From Saccharothrix ecbatanensis (GTDB taxonomy: Bacteria; Actinomycetota; Actinomycetes; Mycobacteriales; Pseudonocardiaceae), in assembly GCF_014205015.1 (NCBI RefSeq), contig NZ_JACHMO010000001.1, positions 1,550,001-1,614,000 of the forward strand: a stretch of DNA of 64,000 nucleotides. The letters run 5' to 3'. Within the stretch, counting starts at the first letter, position 1. Each line of letters opens with the position of its first letter. The position numbers and the translations under genes were made by a program. Below are positions 7,284-16,996 of the stretch, piece after piece. The notes under the pieces were generated by a model. That model was given only the letters and a program-made list of their open reading frames with translations, made no database searches and was not told where the DNA came from.

Positions 7284-8873
7284 CTAGCCGCGACGCCACT
7301 TCTGGTTCGCGGTGCCGGCGCAGTCCCACAGTTGCAGCACCGCGTCGTTGTTCGGGTTCCAGTCCGCGATGTCCACGCACTTGTTGGCCTGCGGGTTGAC
7401 GAGGTCGCCCGCCGCGGTCAGAACGAACTGCTGTGCCGGGTTGCCGCTACAGCGCGCGACCTGGATCGCCGCGCCGTTGGCGGTCGAGCCCCACGCGACG
7501 TCCATGCACATGTTGTTCTGCGTGCGGAACGTCCCGCCGGTCGACTCCCACTTCTGGTTCGTGCCGCCCGTGCAGTTCCACACGATCAGCCGCTGGCCGT
7601 CGACGAAGTTCCAGTTCGGCACGTCGACGCACTTGCCGTGCCACGCGCTCACGATGCTGCCCCCGGGCGGGGGAGGGGGAGGGCCGCCGGCGCCGAACGG
7701 GGTCAGGATGATGCCCGCCGCACGCGGGTCGCCGTCGTGCACCAACGACTCCTGCGCCTGCACGTCGTCGAACGCGAAGCCGTAAGCCTTGCCGTCCACC
7801 ATGTTCTGGTGGACCAACCGCGAGTAGTGGTTGGTGATCGCGCCCTTGTAGAAGTCTGCGGGACCACCGCCCGGCTGGGTGTCGATCGTGCCGAGCGTGG
7901 AGCGGTGCAGCGCGGCGCACAGGGTGCGGGCGATCGGGCCGACCACCTGGTCGTTGGGCGCGTGCAGCGCGCCGTCGCAGCCCCACACGTTCGGTGTGGA
8001 CGGCTTGGCGAACGACGCCACGTGCTGACCGGCGGAGTTGGTGAAATTCATGGTGGTGCCCGAGGTGCGGCCGAAGTAGCGCACGTCCGGGCGGTCGGTG
8101 AACGGGACCACGGTCAACGTCTTGGTGGTGTACGCGTTCCACGCCTGCGTGATGTACGGGTCCAGGTAGGCCCGGTCGAACAGGCCCGCGTCGGCCGCCT
8201 TGCCCGGTGCGAGCACGCGCAGCACCGTGCCGTCGGACCGCGTGCGGACCGTGTTCGCCCAACCGGCCTGGTTGCGCACACCGCTGATCACGTTCTCACG
8301 GCCGTTGTTGACCAGCTCGCCGGTCTTCTTCGTCACGCCGCTCGCACCCGTCACGGTGACGGCGTGCGGCACGGCGAACATGTCCACCTGGGAGCTGTTC
8401 AGCCACAGGCCCGAGTCGTTGTAGGTGAACTCGCTCCAGTCGAACAGGATGTTGTGGTTCGGGTCGCCCGAGGCCCACGGCGCGGGCTGCACCAGGCCGT
8501 CCGGCGTCAGGAAGAACTTCAGCTTCTCGCCGAACGACATGTAGACGCGGCCGGAGATGAACCGGGGGACGCGCAGGGTGACGTTGCCGCCGTTGGCCGG
8601 GCCGGCGATCGACACGTCCGGTGCGGGCACGGGCGGGTTGGCGCCGGGCGACCACGGGGTGAAGGCGCCCGCCTGGTTGACGTACCCGAGCCGGCCGTTG
8701 CGGATGTCGGTGCCCAGGACGTAGAGGTGGACGGCCTCCGAACGCCCGCTGTTGTTCGTGATGGTCATCGGCAGCAGGTCGGGGCCGATGGCCGCGGCCG
8801 GTGTGACCGCGGTTAGTGACACTGACGTGGCCAGCGCGACGAAGGCGCTCAGCCACTTCATTCGGGTGCGCAT
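7284..8873 (-). CDS. Secreted GH64 beta-1,3-glucanase with ricin-type lectin (CBM13) domain
   Basis: 529 residues from the ATG at 8873. Residues 1-29 are a Sec signal peptide (MRTRMKWLSAFVAL ... PAAA). Residues of about 30-390 match glycoside hydrolase family 64, the laminaripentaose-producing beta-1,3-glucanases (PMTITNNSGRSEAVHLYVLG, GRVYMSFGEKLKF, FDWSEFTYN, and the late KGAITNHYSRLVHQNMVDGKAYGFAFDDVQ). A proline/glycine linker (GAGGPPPPPPGG) leads to a roughly 120-residue ricin B-type trefoil with repeated QKW/QxW motifs (NQKWES, AQQFVL, NQKWRR). The enzyme should degrade fungal or plant beta-1,3-glucan outside the cell, with the lectin holding it to the polymer. GAGGAG precedes the start. 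The upstream region has two kinds of carbon-control operator-like sequences. Confidence 0.9.
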   Translation of the reverse strand: MRTRMKWLSAFVALATSVSLTAVTPAAAIGPDLLPMTITNNSGRSEAVHLYVLGTDIRNGRLGYVNQAGAFTPWSPGANPPVPAPDVSIAGPANGGNVTLRVPRFISGRVYMSFGEKLKFFLTPDGLVQPAPWASGDPNHNILFDWSEFTYNDSGLWLNSSQVDMFAVPHAVTVTGASGVTKKTGELVNNGRENVISGVRNQAGWANTVRTRSDGTVLRVLAPGKAADAGLFDRAYLDPYITQAWNAYTTKTLTVVPFTDRPDVRYFGRTSGTTMNFTNSAGQHVASFAKPSTPNVWGCDGALHAPNDQVVGPIARTLCAALHRSTLGTIDTQPGGGPADFYKGAITNHYSRLVHQNMVDGKAYGFAFDDVQAQESLVHDGDPRAAGIILTPFGAGGPPPPPPGGSIVSAWHGKCVDVPNWNFVDGQRLIVWNCTGGTNQKWESTGGTFRTQNNMCMDVAWGSTANGAAIQVARCSGNPAQQFVLTAAGDLVNPQANKCVDIADWNPNNDAVLQLWDCAGTANQKWRRG

Positions 8874-8977
8874 GGGTGCGACTCCTCGGTGCAGGGCAGG
8901 CTGATCCGACCTCCCGGCCGGGTTCAGGGCGGCCGTGAGGTGAGCGCGACGGACGGGCCGGTGCCGCGGACCGTCCG

Positions 8978-8991
8978 TGAGAGCGCTTCCA
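8978..8991 (-). promoter_or_regulatory. CebR-like palindromic operator upstream of the GH64 gene
   Basis: Read on the minus strand the site is TGGAAGCGCTCTCA, matching 12 of 14 positions of the CebR box TGGGAGCGCTCCCA known from Streptomyces cellulase genes. It lies about 105 bases upstream of the glucanase start, just downstream of a TTGACA-like hexamer. A LacI-family repressor responding to oligosaccharides is the likely partner; this is inference. Confidence 0.5.
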
Positions 8992-9005
8992 CATAGGGTT
9001 GTGCT

Positions 9006-9047
9006 GTGGTCCAACCAATGTCAAGAGGTGAACGTGGTTTGGACCAC
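9006..9047 (-). promoter_or_regulatory. Pair of DasR-like (dre) sites in the glucanase promoter
   Basis: TGGTTTGGACCA (9035-9046) matches 10 of 12 positions of the dre core TGGTCTAGACCA. A second, shorter copy GTGGTCCAACCA lies at 9006-9017 in the opposite arrangement. A TTGACA hexamer on the minus strand lies between them. In Streptomyces such sites upstream of chitinase genes bind the GntR regulator DasR. The role here is inferred. Confidence 0.45.
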
Positions 9048-9066
9048 TCCGGTCAAGCGGTGTCGA

Positions 9067-9699
9067 TCAACGCCGACGCGGCCCGAACTTCATCCGCAGC
9101 CCGCGAATGCCGACGCTGACCAGCGGCCGGTGCGGGCGCAACCACGACAGCCGGCCGCCGGGGCTGACGCTCCAGGTCGCCCGGAGTGGTGCGACGGAAC
9201 CGGTGGCACGCAACGGTGTCCGCGCCAGACCACGGCCGAACGCCTGCCACGTCGACGTCATCAGCGGCAGCCACAGCCCGAACCGCGGCGGCTCCGCGCG
9301 CACCGAGGCGATCGTGCCGTCGACATCCCGGGCGGACGCGGTGAGCCCTCGTTCCCACTCGAACTCCGCCAACTCCTTGGGAATGCCCCACAGCTCACGT
9401 CCACCGGCGCGCGAGGCCGCGCTGTCCACCCAGATCCGCGTGATCGACACCCCGAGGCGCAACCCGTGCCGCACCAGCACCGCCGCCACCAACTCCCGGT
9501 ACACCATGCCGGGCGGCTGGTAGTCGACGAACGCCGTGCCCACCACGGCCCGCCCGGACAACGTCACCGGACGCACCGGCAACGGTGGCAGCGCCGTGAC
9601 CGGAACCGACCACACGGACAGGCACGCGCGGCCGTGGAGCACCCACGGTTCGGGCGGATAGCTCACCATGGTCACCCATTGTCGGCCGGTGAACCGCAT
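9067..9699 (-). CDS. Acetoacetate decarboxylase family protein
   Basis: 210 residues with the fold signature of the acetoacetate decarboxylase family (PF06314): YQPPGMVYRELVAAVLVR, then RIWVDSAASRAGGRELWGIPKELAEFEW. The lysine in GIPKE lies where the family keeps its Schiff-base lysine; the following residue is Glu, whereas classical enzymes have a second Lys there. This suggests a divergent, possibly non-decarboxylating member. The end is Arg-rich. An ATG at 9669 (MVSYPPEPW) is an alternative start. Function is inferred from family only. Confidence 0.75.
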   Translation of the reverse strand: MRFTGRQWVTMVSYPPEPWVLHGRACLSVWSVPVTALPPLPVRPVTLSGRAVVGTAFVDYQPPGMVYRELVAAVLVRHGLRLGVSITRIWVDSAASRAGGRELWGIPKELAEFEWERGLTASARDVDGTIASVRAEPPRFGLWLPLMTSTWQAFGRGLARTPLRATGSVAPLRATWSVSPGGRLSWLRPHRPLVSVGIRGLRMKFGPRRR

Positions 9700-9723
9700 C
9701 CGGCCGGGTGGGTCAGCGGTGGG

Positions 9724-12700
9724 TCAGCGCCTTGCGCCCAACCCCCGGCGTGGACGTGCGGGCGGTGGGGTCGGGGTCTCGGTGGCGGTGTTCAGGTTCG
9801 TGTAGGCGTCGAGCCAGCCCGAGGCACGGTAGTCGCCGCGGCGGGTGAACACGGCGACGCCCGTCTCGGTCGGGTCGTCGTCCTCCGTCACCGGGTACGC
9901 GATGGTCGCGGACGTCGCGGGCGCCGTCCAGGTCCGGCCGCGCCAGGCGATCGCGGTGGCGCCGGTGCCTCCGGTGACGGTGGCCTTGTCGTCGTGCGCG
10001 GTCAGGGTGTAGTTGGTGGTTCGCTCGCGCAGCAGTGCGGTGTAGCCGGCGTGGTCGAGGACGCAGCCCGCCGGTGAGCGGCCCGGTTGCCAGTCCGGCG
10101 CGCGGACGCCGCGTGCCACGGCCGAGCGCCACAGGGCCGGGACCACGTCCTTCAGGTGAGCGCGGGTGGCCATCTCCTCGCACATCCACAGCAGCCTGCC
10201 CGCGCCACGGGTCGGCGCCAGGGCCCGCCAGCGGACGCGGTGGTCCAGGTCGGCGGCGACCACGGCGATCCACGGATGAACCGTGCCCAGCACACCCTGC
10301 GCGGCCAGCCACGCGAGGAACCTGGGCGCCTGCTCGTATACCGGGTGCAGGGTGGCCATCGGGATGCCGCCCGCCACGCGTCGACCTCTGCCCGGTTTGC
10401 CCGTTTCGAACAGGTGCGGCGAGCGTGCCGCCAGCAGCAGTGCCGCCCAGGCCAGGTCACCGGGCGCGGTGGTCGTCTGCGAGCCCAGGCCCTTGACCGA
10501 CGTCGTGTTGGTGATCTGCGACGTCTTGCCGCCCGCCTTGATCACCGTGGCCACCGCCGGCCGCACCGGTTCCGGCACCGGGATGCCCGCCAGATCACGC
10601 ACCGCCACCGACAGCACGAGGCTCAGCGCGTTCTCCGCCTCGTCCGGGTCGTGCGGCACGGGCAGCAGGCCGAGCGTGCGGCGCAACCGGTGCCCGGTAT
10701 GGGTGGACACCATCATCCGCGCGGTCAGCCGACCCAGTTCGGTGATCGCCAACCGGCCGTCCGCCAGGGTCAGGTGCCCCTCGTCCACCAGGAACTCCGC
10801 GGCCTCCTGCACCGGTTCCAGGTCGTCGTCGCCCTGCGCGTGTGCCAGCGTCTCGACCCACCACGCCTGCGCGTCGTCCATCGTCCCGATCCGGCCTTGC
10901 AGCACCTCGGCCAGCACGTGGTCGGGCAGCGAGTCGCGGATCCGCGAGTACACCGAGTACCCGGCCACCAGCCGGGTCTGCCAGTCGGCGCGCTGCGTCT
11001 CGTCCACGATCAGGTAGGACCAGCCCTCGGTCTCACCGGCCCCGATGCGTCCCGCGCGGCCGAACATCTGGAGGACGGTGGACGTGTCGATCGGATCGCC
11101 GCCGATCGAGGCGTCCCTGATGATCACCGCGCGGGCGGGCAGGTTCACGCCGGCCGCGACGGTGGACGTGGCCACCAGCACGTCCGCCTCACGTGCTCGG
11201 AACGCCCGTTCGGCGGCGTGTTTGTGCTCGTAGTCGGCGTAGTGGAGGCGGACGCCGACGTCCGCGCACACCTTGGTCAGGCCGTCGATGTCGTCGGCGG
11301 CGACGGTGTGCACGGGCGCGCCCCGGTCGGCCGCGATCGCCATCGCGGTGGAGCGGACGTTGCGCTTGGAACCGCAGAACACGAGCACGCTGCCGCCCTC
11401 GGCGGTGTGCCGCTGGGTCAGGTCGAGCACGACCTGTTCCCGCCGGCGGTTGTTCGCGGCGAACCCGGAGGCCGCCGGGATCGTCGGCAGCTGCCACGTG
11501 ACGCGGGACGGCCGCCAGGTCGTGGCCACCAGGTCCGCTTCCAGCCACTCCGCCACCTCGGCCGCGTTCGACACGGTCGCCGAGAGCCCGACGATCCGGA
11601 CCGGCGAGTCGGTGCCCCGGACCCTGGCCAGCAACGCTTCCAGCAGCGCGCCGCGACCGGGGCTGCCGAGCAGGTGGATCTCGTCCACGACCAGGCAGCC
11701 GACCTCGCCGAGCGCGGCCTGGAGGGAGCCGGCGCGGCAGATCGCCTCGAACTTCTCCGTGGTGGCGACCCACAGGTCCGCCGCTTTGACCGCTTCGACG
11801 TCCACGGTGTACTCGCCGGACAGCCGTTCGACCCGGAGGCCTTGGGTGCGCCAGGTTTCCAGTTCGCGGTCGAGTTCGTCGGTGAGGGAGCGTTGCGGGA
11901 CGAGCCAGGCGGCCTTGCGACCCTCGTCCAGGATGGATTTCAGCACCGCGAGCATCCCCATCGCCGTCTTGCCCGCGCCGGTCGGTGCGGTGATCAGCAG
12001 GTGGGAGTCGCCGTCCACCAGGTGGGGTGCGGCCTGCGCCTGCGCGGGGTTGAGCACGGGGAACGGCAGGAACCTGGCCCAGTCGGCCGGGACGAAGCGG
12101 GTGACCGGCACCGGATCGGGGACGTCGGCGGGGTCGACCGGTTCGTGCAGGTCCCACAGCATCTCGAAGGCCAGTCGAGCGGCCCGCGCACCGTCCCCGA
12201 CCACCTCCTCGCACCGCTCCGGCACCACCCCGCCGACGTCGGACAGCCAGGCCGACGCGGCGCTGGTGGTCACTTCTTCCTGCTCAAGCCAGTGCCGAAC
12301 CGTCCGGAACGGCACCCCGGCCTGATCAAGGCGTGCGCGCAGCCTGTCGAACCCGGCGCGATCAGGCATCACCACCCGCGCGTCCACGCCGGGCGGCAGG
12401 TCGGGCACGTCCAACGCCGGGTCCACGGTCTTGCACCACCACACGGGCCGCGACTCCAGCGCCGCCAACGCCGGTGGCAACACAGGAGCGCCCGCCGTAC
12501 GAGTGGACGGCGCGACCTCCGAACCGCTGAGGATCGACCTGATCCGTGCCGCCATCGCCACGGTCGACACCCGCCGCACCGCGCGCGCCGGCACCACCCC
12601 AGCCGCAGCCGCCCCGGGCACGACTTCAGTGTCCGCCGTACCGGCTGCCGACATCGACTCGCGCTCCGGCACAGGCACCGCCGGCGTCGGATCCGACGCC

Positions 12701-13377
12701 GGCGACAAGTCCCGCTCAGCTTCGGGGGTGACTGCCTCGGTGCCGGTGCCGGTGCCGGTGCCGGTGTCGGCGGTGCCGGGTGCGGTGCCGGTGCTGGGTG
12801 CGGTGCCGGTTGTGCCGGCGGTGGTGCCGGTGGCGGTGGCGGTGGTGGCGGTGGCGGTGCCGGGTGCGGGGCGGGAGCGAGGCTTGTTGCGGGTCGGCGG
12901 ATCTTGGCGCGGCTCCTGGGCGGGGCTCTGGGGCGGGCGCTCGGGCTGGTCTGGTCGCTGGAGCTGGCTTTGCGGCCGGCTCTGGGCCGGTTTCGCGGCC
13001 GGCGGGCGGACTGGGCGGGAGTTGCGGGCCAGGGCTTCCAGCTGGGCGTCCTCGGCCAGCCGACGGCTCACCGCGTCGGGCCGCAGCTCACCCAGCACCG
13101 ACCGCTGCGAGAGCTTCAACTCCCGCAGCGTGAACGACGCCGGGCACGTGGGACACACGACGGCGGCTTGCAACTGCTGCCGACCACGGTCCGGATGAGC
13201 CCGGTACAGCCCGTGCAGCTCACCCTCGCAGGTCGGGCACCGCCGGTCGACGGGCACAGGCGACAGCTGCCAGCCCGGCTCCGCGTACCGCGCGATCGCG
13301 GGCTCCGGGCGGACGCCCCACCGGGCTTCCGCGACCCCGGCGACCGACGTGTCCACGACGGGCGCGCCGTGCTCCAC
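9724..13377 (-). CDS. Ski2-like DEAD/DEAH-box helicase with N-terminal zinc ribbon
   Basis: 1217 residues. At about 45-80 there are paired CPTC motifs (zinc ribbon). Residues of about 110-250 form a low-complexity linker of Pro, Arg, Gln and then Thr-Gly-Ala repeats. The helicase core has motif I TAPTGAGKT, motif II DEIH, motif III SAT, LVFCGSKR, VATSTVAAGVNLPAR and the motif VI region QMFGRAGR. This order and the following winged-helix/ratchet-like region are those of Ski2/Hel308 superfamily 2 helicases. The C-terminal 350 residues are not recognised. It probably remodels RNA or DNA; I cannot assign a pathway. It ends 24 bases from the acetoacetate decarboxylase-like gene on the same strand. 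The linker is encoded by a hexanucleotide-like repeat (12741-12872), a likely length-variable site. Confidence 0.8.
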   Translation of the reverse strand: MEHGAPVVDTSVAGVAEARWGVRPEPAIARYAEPGWQLSPVPVDRRCPTCEGELHGLYRAHPDRGRQQLQAAVVCPTCPASFTLRELKLSQRSVLGELRPDAVSRRLAEDAQLEALARNSRPVRPPAAKPAQSRPQSQLQRPDQPERPPQSPAQEPRQDPPTRNKPRSRPAPGTATATTATATGTTAGTTGTAPSTGTAPGTADTGTGTGTGTEAVTPEAERDLSPASDPTPAVPVPERESMSAAGTADTEVVPGAAAAGVVPARAVRRVSTVAMAARIRSILSGSEVAPSTRTAGAPVLPPALAALESRPVWWCKTVDPALDVPDLPPGVDARVVMPDRAGFDRLRARLDQAGVPFRTVRHWLEQEEVTTSAASAWLSDVGGVVPERCEEVVGDGARAARLAFEMLWDLHEPVDPADVPDPVPVTRFVPADWARFLPFPVLNPAQAQAAPHLVDGDSHLLITAPTGAGKTAMGMLAVLKSILDEGRKAAWLVPQRSLTDELDRELETWRTQGLRVERLSGEYTVDVEAVKAADLWVATTEKFEAICRAGSLQAALGEVGCLVVDEIHLLGSPGRGALLEALLARVRGTDSPVRIVGLSATVSNAAEVAEWLEADLVATTWRPSRVTWQLPTIPAASGFAANNRRREQVVLDLTQRHTAEGGSVLVFCGSKRNVRSTAMAIAADRGAPVHTVAADDIDGLTKVCADVGVRLHYADYEHKHAAERAFRAREADVLVATSTVAAGVNLPARAVIIRDASIGGDPIDTSTVLQMFGRAGRIGAGETEGWSYLIVDETQRADWQTRLVAGYSVYSRIRDSLPDHVLAEVLQGRIGTMDDAQAWWVETLAHAQGDDDLEPVQEAAEFLVDEGHLTLADGRLAITELGRLTARMMVSTHTGHRLRRTLGLLPVPHDPDEAENALSLVLSVAVRDLAGIPVPEPVRPAVATVIKAGGKTSQITNTTSVKGLGSQTTTAPGDLAWAALLLAARSPHLFETGKPGRGRRVAGGIPMATLHPVYEQAPRFLAWLAAQGVLGTVHPWIAVVAADLDHRVRWRALAPTRGAGRLLWMCEEMATRAHLKDVVPALWRSAVARGVRAPDWQPGRSPAGCVLDHAGYTALLRERTTNYTLTAHDDKATVTGGTGATAIAWRGRTWTAPATSATIAYPVTEDDDPTETGVAVFTRRGDYRASGWLDAYTNLNTATETPTPPPARPRRGLGARR
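12741..12872. repeat. Imperfect GGTGCC/GGTGGC hexanucleotide repeat inside the helicase gene
   Basis: Tandem GGTGCC-type units, exact at first (12741-12766) and then degenerate, encode the Thr-Gly-Thr-Ala-Pro linker of the helicase. The six-base period keeps the reading frame, so copy-number change would only alter linker length. Confidence 0.6.
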
Positions 13378-13456
13378 TCATCGCCTCCGTCCCGGTCGCC
13401 GGCCGTCGACCCCACTCGGCGGGGCCGACACGTGATGCTATGCGGAAGACGGCAGA

Positions 13457-14584
13457 TCAGGTGGCCACCAGCACCGGGATGTGCTGCTCCTCCTCCGTCA
13501 ACGACCCGTGGTGGCCCACGAACGTGGTGGCGTTCGGCTCGACCGTCGAACGCACCAACGCCAGCGAACCCTTCGCCGCCACCACCAGGTCACCGATCCG
13601 CGGCAGCACGTAGTCCGCCACGCGAGGCCCGAACCAGCCGGCCGCCACCGCCTCCGCACGCGACGCCACCCACGCCCGGTCACCCAGGCGCTCGGTCCAC
13701 CTGCCCCGCACGCCATCCGCGTCCGACGTGTAGACGTGCCGGATCCGCGGCTCACCACCGAGCACCCGCACCCCGTCCTGCAACCCGGCGTCCGTGTCGA
13801 AATCCACCCGGTCGTCCGCCGGCACCATCCCGTGATCGGCCGTCACCACCAACGCACCCCCGTGCGGCAACCCGTCCGCCAACGCCGCCGCCAACCGGTC
13901 GACGAACCGCAGCTGCCACCGCCACGGATCACTCCCGGTCCCGTACACGTGCCCGAGCGCGTCGAGATCACCGTGGTACGCGTAGCAGAGCACCCGATCT
14001 TCCGACCGCATCGCCTCCGCCACCCGCGCCACCAGGTCACCGAACCCCAGCACCGCCTGGAACCGCCCACCCCGCAACGCCGCCCGCGACAGCCCGCTGT
14101 CCTTCTGCTCCCGAGGCAGCACGAGCCGCACCGCCACCCCCGCGTCCGACGCCGCCTCGAACGCCGTCCGCCGGGGCTGCACCTCCTCCGGCACCAGCAC
14201 CGACCGCAGGTCGACGTGCTCCGGCACCCCGTACCGCGTCCACCGCAAGGCGTTCAACACCTCGGCGCCGTCCTCGAACGAGTACCCGACCAACCCGTGC
14301 TCGCCGGTCGGCAAGCCGGTGCCCAACGCCGCCAGGCTGCTCGCCGTGGTCGACGGGAACCCGGCCGTGATCGGCGAACCGACCAACGACGCCAGGAACG
14401 GCGCGTCCGAGGAGTACTCCCGCAGCAACCGCCACCCGAGACCGTCCACGAGCAGCACGCACACCCGCGACGAACCGGAGATGCCCAGCACGTCCACCAT
14501 CCCCGGCACCCCCAGCCCGGCGAGCAACGACGGCACGACGTCAGCGAGCGAACCGCCCCCGTACCGGGGGACCAGCGGATCCAT
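13457..14584 (-). CDS. Alkaline phosphatase family protein (nucleotide pyrophosphatase/phosphodiesterase type)
   Basis: 375 residues of the type I phosphodiesterase/nucleotide pyrophosphatase family (PF01663). The metal and nucleophile residues are in order: Asp in VLLVDGLGW, the nucleophile Thr in [39 protein letters not shown] (Asp, His) and VVTADHGM (Asp, His). A late [10 protein letters not shown] supplies the last His. No signal peptide or membrane segment is evident, so it is probably cytoplasmic. ATG at 14584 ([11 protein letters not shown]) is the natural start. It is divergent from the phosphoketolase gene. Substrate unknown. Confidence 0.85.
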   Translation of the reverse strand: MDPLVPRYGGGSLADVVPSLLAGLGVPGMVDVLGISGSSRVCVLLVDGLGWRLLREYSSDAPFLASLVGSPITAGFPSTTASSLAALGTGLPTGEHGLVGYSFEDGAEVLNALRWTRYGVPEHVDLRSVLVPEEVQPRRTAFEAASDAGVAVRLVLPREQKDSGLSRAALRGGRFQAVLGFGDLVARVAEAMRSEDRVLCYAYHGDLDALGHVYGTGSDPWRWQLRFVDRLAAALADGLPHGGALVVTADHGMVPADDRVDFDTDAGLQDGVRVLGGEPRIRHVYTSDADGVRGRWTERLGDRAWVASRAEAVAAGWFGPRVADYVLPRIGDLVVAAKGSLALVRSTVEPNATTFVGHHGSLTEEEQHIPVLVAT

Positions 14585-14667
14585 GGAACCCGACCCTAGT
14601 CCGCACGATGGGGACACCTGAACGGTTCGAGTTTCGGGTCGCGGTGATCAGAGCTAGCGTCGGGTGC

Positions 14668-16995
14668 ATGGCGTCGACCGCGACGGACGATCTCGACCTG
14701 CTGGACGCCTACTGGCGTGCGGCGAACTACCTGTCCGTCGGGCAGATCTACCTGCTCGACAACCCGCTGCTGCGCGAACCGCTGCGTCCCGAGCACGTCA
14801 AGCCACGCCTGCTCGGCCACTGGGGCACCACCCCCGGCCTCAACCTGGTCTACGCGCACATGAACCGCGTGATCCGGCAACGCGACCTGAACGCCCTGTA
14901 CGTCACCGGCCCTGGTCACGGCGGTCCCGGCCTGGTCGCGAACGCCTACCTGGAGGGCACCTACAGCGAGGTGTACTCCGGCATCGGCGAAGACGTCGAC
15001 GGCCTGCGCGCGCTGTTCCGCCAGTTCTCGTTCCCCGGCGGCATCCCCAGCCACGTCGCACCCGAGACACCCGGCTCGATCCACGAGGGCGGCGAACTCG
15101 GCTACGCCCTCCTGCACGCCTACGGCGCGGTGTTCGACAACCCGGACCTGCTGGCGGTGTGCGTGGTCGGGGACGGTGAGGCGGAGACCGGGCCGCTGGC
15201 CGCGAGCTGGCACTCGAACAAGTTCCTCGACCCGGTCCGTGACGGCGTGGTGCTGCCCGTGCTGCACCTGAACGGCTACAAGATCGCCAACCCGACGGTG
15301 CTGGCGCGCATCCCGGACGACGAGCTGGCGTCGTTGCTGCGCGGCTACGGCCACACGCCGCACTTCGTCGTCGGTGACGAGCCGAAGGCCGTGCACGACC
15401 AGCTGGCGTCCACTTTGGACCGGGTGCTGGACGACATCGCCGAGATGCAGTCGGCGAAGCGACGCCCGCCGTGGCCGATGATCGTGCTGCGCACCCCGAA
15501 AGGCTGGACCGGTCCCAAAGAGGTGGACGGCCGACCGGTCGAGGGCACGTTCCACTCGCACCAGGTGCCGCTCGCCGGCACCCGCACCGACGCCGGGCAC
15601 CGCGCCCGGCTGGAGGAGTGGATGCGAAGCTACCGCCCCGAGGAGCTGTTCGACGACAACGGCCGGCTGATGCCCGAACTGCGTGCCCTCGCGCCCACCG
15701 GCGACCGGCGGATGAGCGCCAACCCGCACACCAACGGCGGCCGGCTGCTGCGCGACCTGCGGATGCCCGACTTCCGCGACCACGCCGTGACCGTCGACCG
15801 GCCCGCCGCCGGGAGCAGTGAGGCCACGAAGGTGCTCGGCGCGTTCCTGCGGGACGTGGTGCGCCTCAACCCGGACAACTTCCTGATCATGGGCCCGGAC
15901 GAGGTGGCGTCCAACCGGCTGTCCGAGGTGTTCGACGTGACCGGCCGCAAGTGGCAGGCGGCGACCGTCCCCGGTGACGACCACCTCGCGCCGCAAGGCC
16001 GGGTGCTCGAAGTGCTGTCCGAGCACCTGTGCCAGGGCTGGTTGGAGGGCTACCTGCTGACCGGCAGGCACGGCCTGTTCACCAGCTACGAGGCGTTCAT
16101 CCACATCGTCGACTCGATGCTCAACCAGCACGCGAAGTGGCTCAAGACGACCCGGGTGATCCCGTGGCGCGCGCCGCTCGCGTCGCTGAACTACCTGCTG
16201 TCGTCGCACGTGTGGCGGCAGGACCACAACGGGTTCAGCCACCAGGACCCGGGCTTCCTCGACCACGTGGTCAACAAGAAGGCCGAGATCGTCCGCGTGT
16301 ACCTGCCGCCGGACACCAACACACTGCTGTCGGTCGCCGACCACTGCCTCCGCAGCCGGCACTACGTCAACGTGATCGTGGCGGGCAAGCAACCCGCGCT
16401 CACCTACCTGGACATGCCCGACGCGATCGCGCACTGCACCCGCGGCCTGGGCATCTGGGACTGGGCGGGCACCACGGAGGGCGAGCCGGACGTGGTGCTG
16501 GCGTGCGCGGGCGACATCCCGACGCTGGAGACCCTGGCCGCCGCCAAGCTGCTGCGCGAACACCTGCCGGAGCTGAAGGTGCGCGTCGTCAACGTCGTGG
16601 ACCTGATGCGCCTGCAGCCGGACACCGAGCACCCGCACGGCCTGTCCGACCGTGATTTCGACGCCCTGTTCACCACCGACAAGCCGGTGATCTTCGCCTT
16701 CCACGGCTACCCGTGGCTCATCCACCGCCTCACGTACCGCCGCACGAACCACGCCAACCTGCACGTGCGCGGCTACAAGGAGGAAGGCACCACGACCACC
16801 CCTTTCGACATGGTGATGCTCAACGACCTGGACCGGTTCCACCTGGTCATGGACGTGATCGACCGGGTGCCGTCGCTGGGCGGCGCGGCGGCGTCCCTGC
16901 GGCAGCGCATGTCGGACGCCCGGCTGTCCGCACGCCAGCACACCCGCGAGCACGGCGAGGACGATCCGGCGATCGCCGACTGGACGTGGCGCTGA
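14668..16995 (+). CDS. xfp: Xylulose-5-phosphate/fructose-6-phosphate phosphoketolase
   Basis: 775 residues, the normal length for phosphoketolase. This thiamine-diphosphate enzyme splits xylulose-5-P (or fructose-6-P) with phosphate to acetyl phosphate plus glyceraldehyde-3-P (or erythrose-4-P). Family marks include [38 protein letters not shown], the TDP-binding [34 protein letters not shown] and the C-terminal [22 protein letters not shown]. It ends one base before the GTG of acetate kinase, so the two form a coupled phosphoketolase shunt that produces ATP from acetyl phosphate. ATG at 14668 fits the family N-terminus; the ribosome binding site is weak. Confidence 0.95.
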   Translation: MASTATDDLDLLDAYWRAANYLSVGQIYLLDNPLLREPLRPEHVKPRLLGHWGTTPGLNLVYAHMNRVIRQRDLNALYVTGPGHGGPGLVANAYLEGTYSEVYSGIGEDVDGLRALFRQFSFPGGIPSHVAPETPGSIHEGGELGYALLHAYGAVFDNPDLLAVCVVGDGEAETGPLAASWHSNKFLDPVRDGVVLPVLHLNGYKIANPTVLARIPDDELASLLRGYGHTPHFVVGDEPKAVHDQLASTLDRVLDDIAEMQSAKRRPPWPMIVLRTPKGWTGPKEVDGRPVEGTFHSHQVPLAGTRTDAGHRARLEEWMRSYRPEELFDDNGRLMPELRALAPTGDRRMSANPHTNGGRLLRDLRMPDFRDHAVTVDRPAAGSSEATKVLGAFLRDVVRLNPDNFLIMGPDEVASNRLSEVFDVTGRKWQAATVPGDDHLAPQGRVLEVLSEHLCQGWLEGYLLTGRHGLFTSYEAFIHIVDSMLNQHAKWLKTTRVIPWRAPLASLNYLLSSHVWRQDHNGFSHQDPGFLDHVVNKKAEIVRVYLPPDTNTLLSVADHCLRSRHYVNVIVAGKQPALTYLDMPDAIAHCTRGLGIWDWAGTTEGEPDVVLACAGDIPTLETLAAAKLLREHLPELKVRVVNVVDLMRLQPDTEHPHGLSDRDFDALFTTDKPVIFAFHGYPWLIHRLTYRRTNHANLHVRGYKEEGTTTTPFDMVMLNDLDRFHLVMDVIDRVPSLGGAAASLRQRMSDARLSARQHTREHGEDDPAIADWTWR

Positions 16996-16996
16996 G

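Noticed and set aside
10087..14370. A stop-free plus-strand frame of 1427 codons
   Set aside because: Composition (Arg/His/Gln/Pro-rich) is typical of the antisense of high-GC genes, and the minus strand encodes the helicase and phosphodiesterase with clear motifs.
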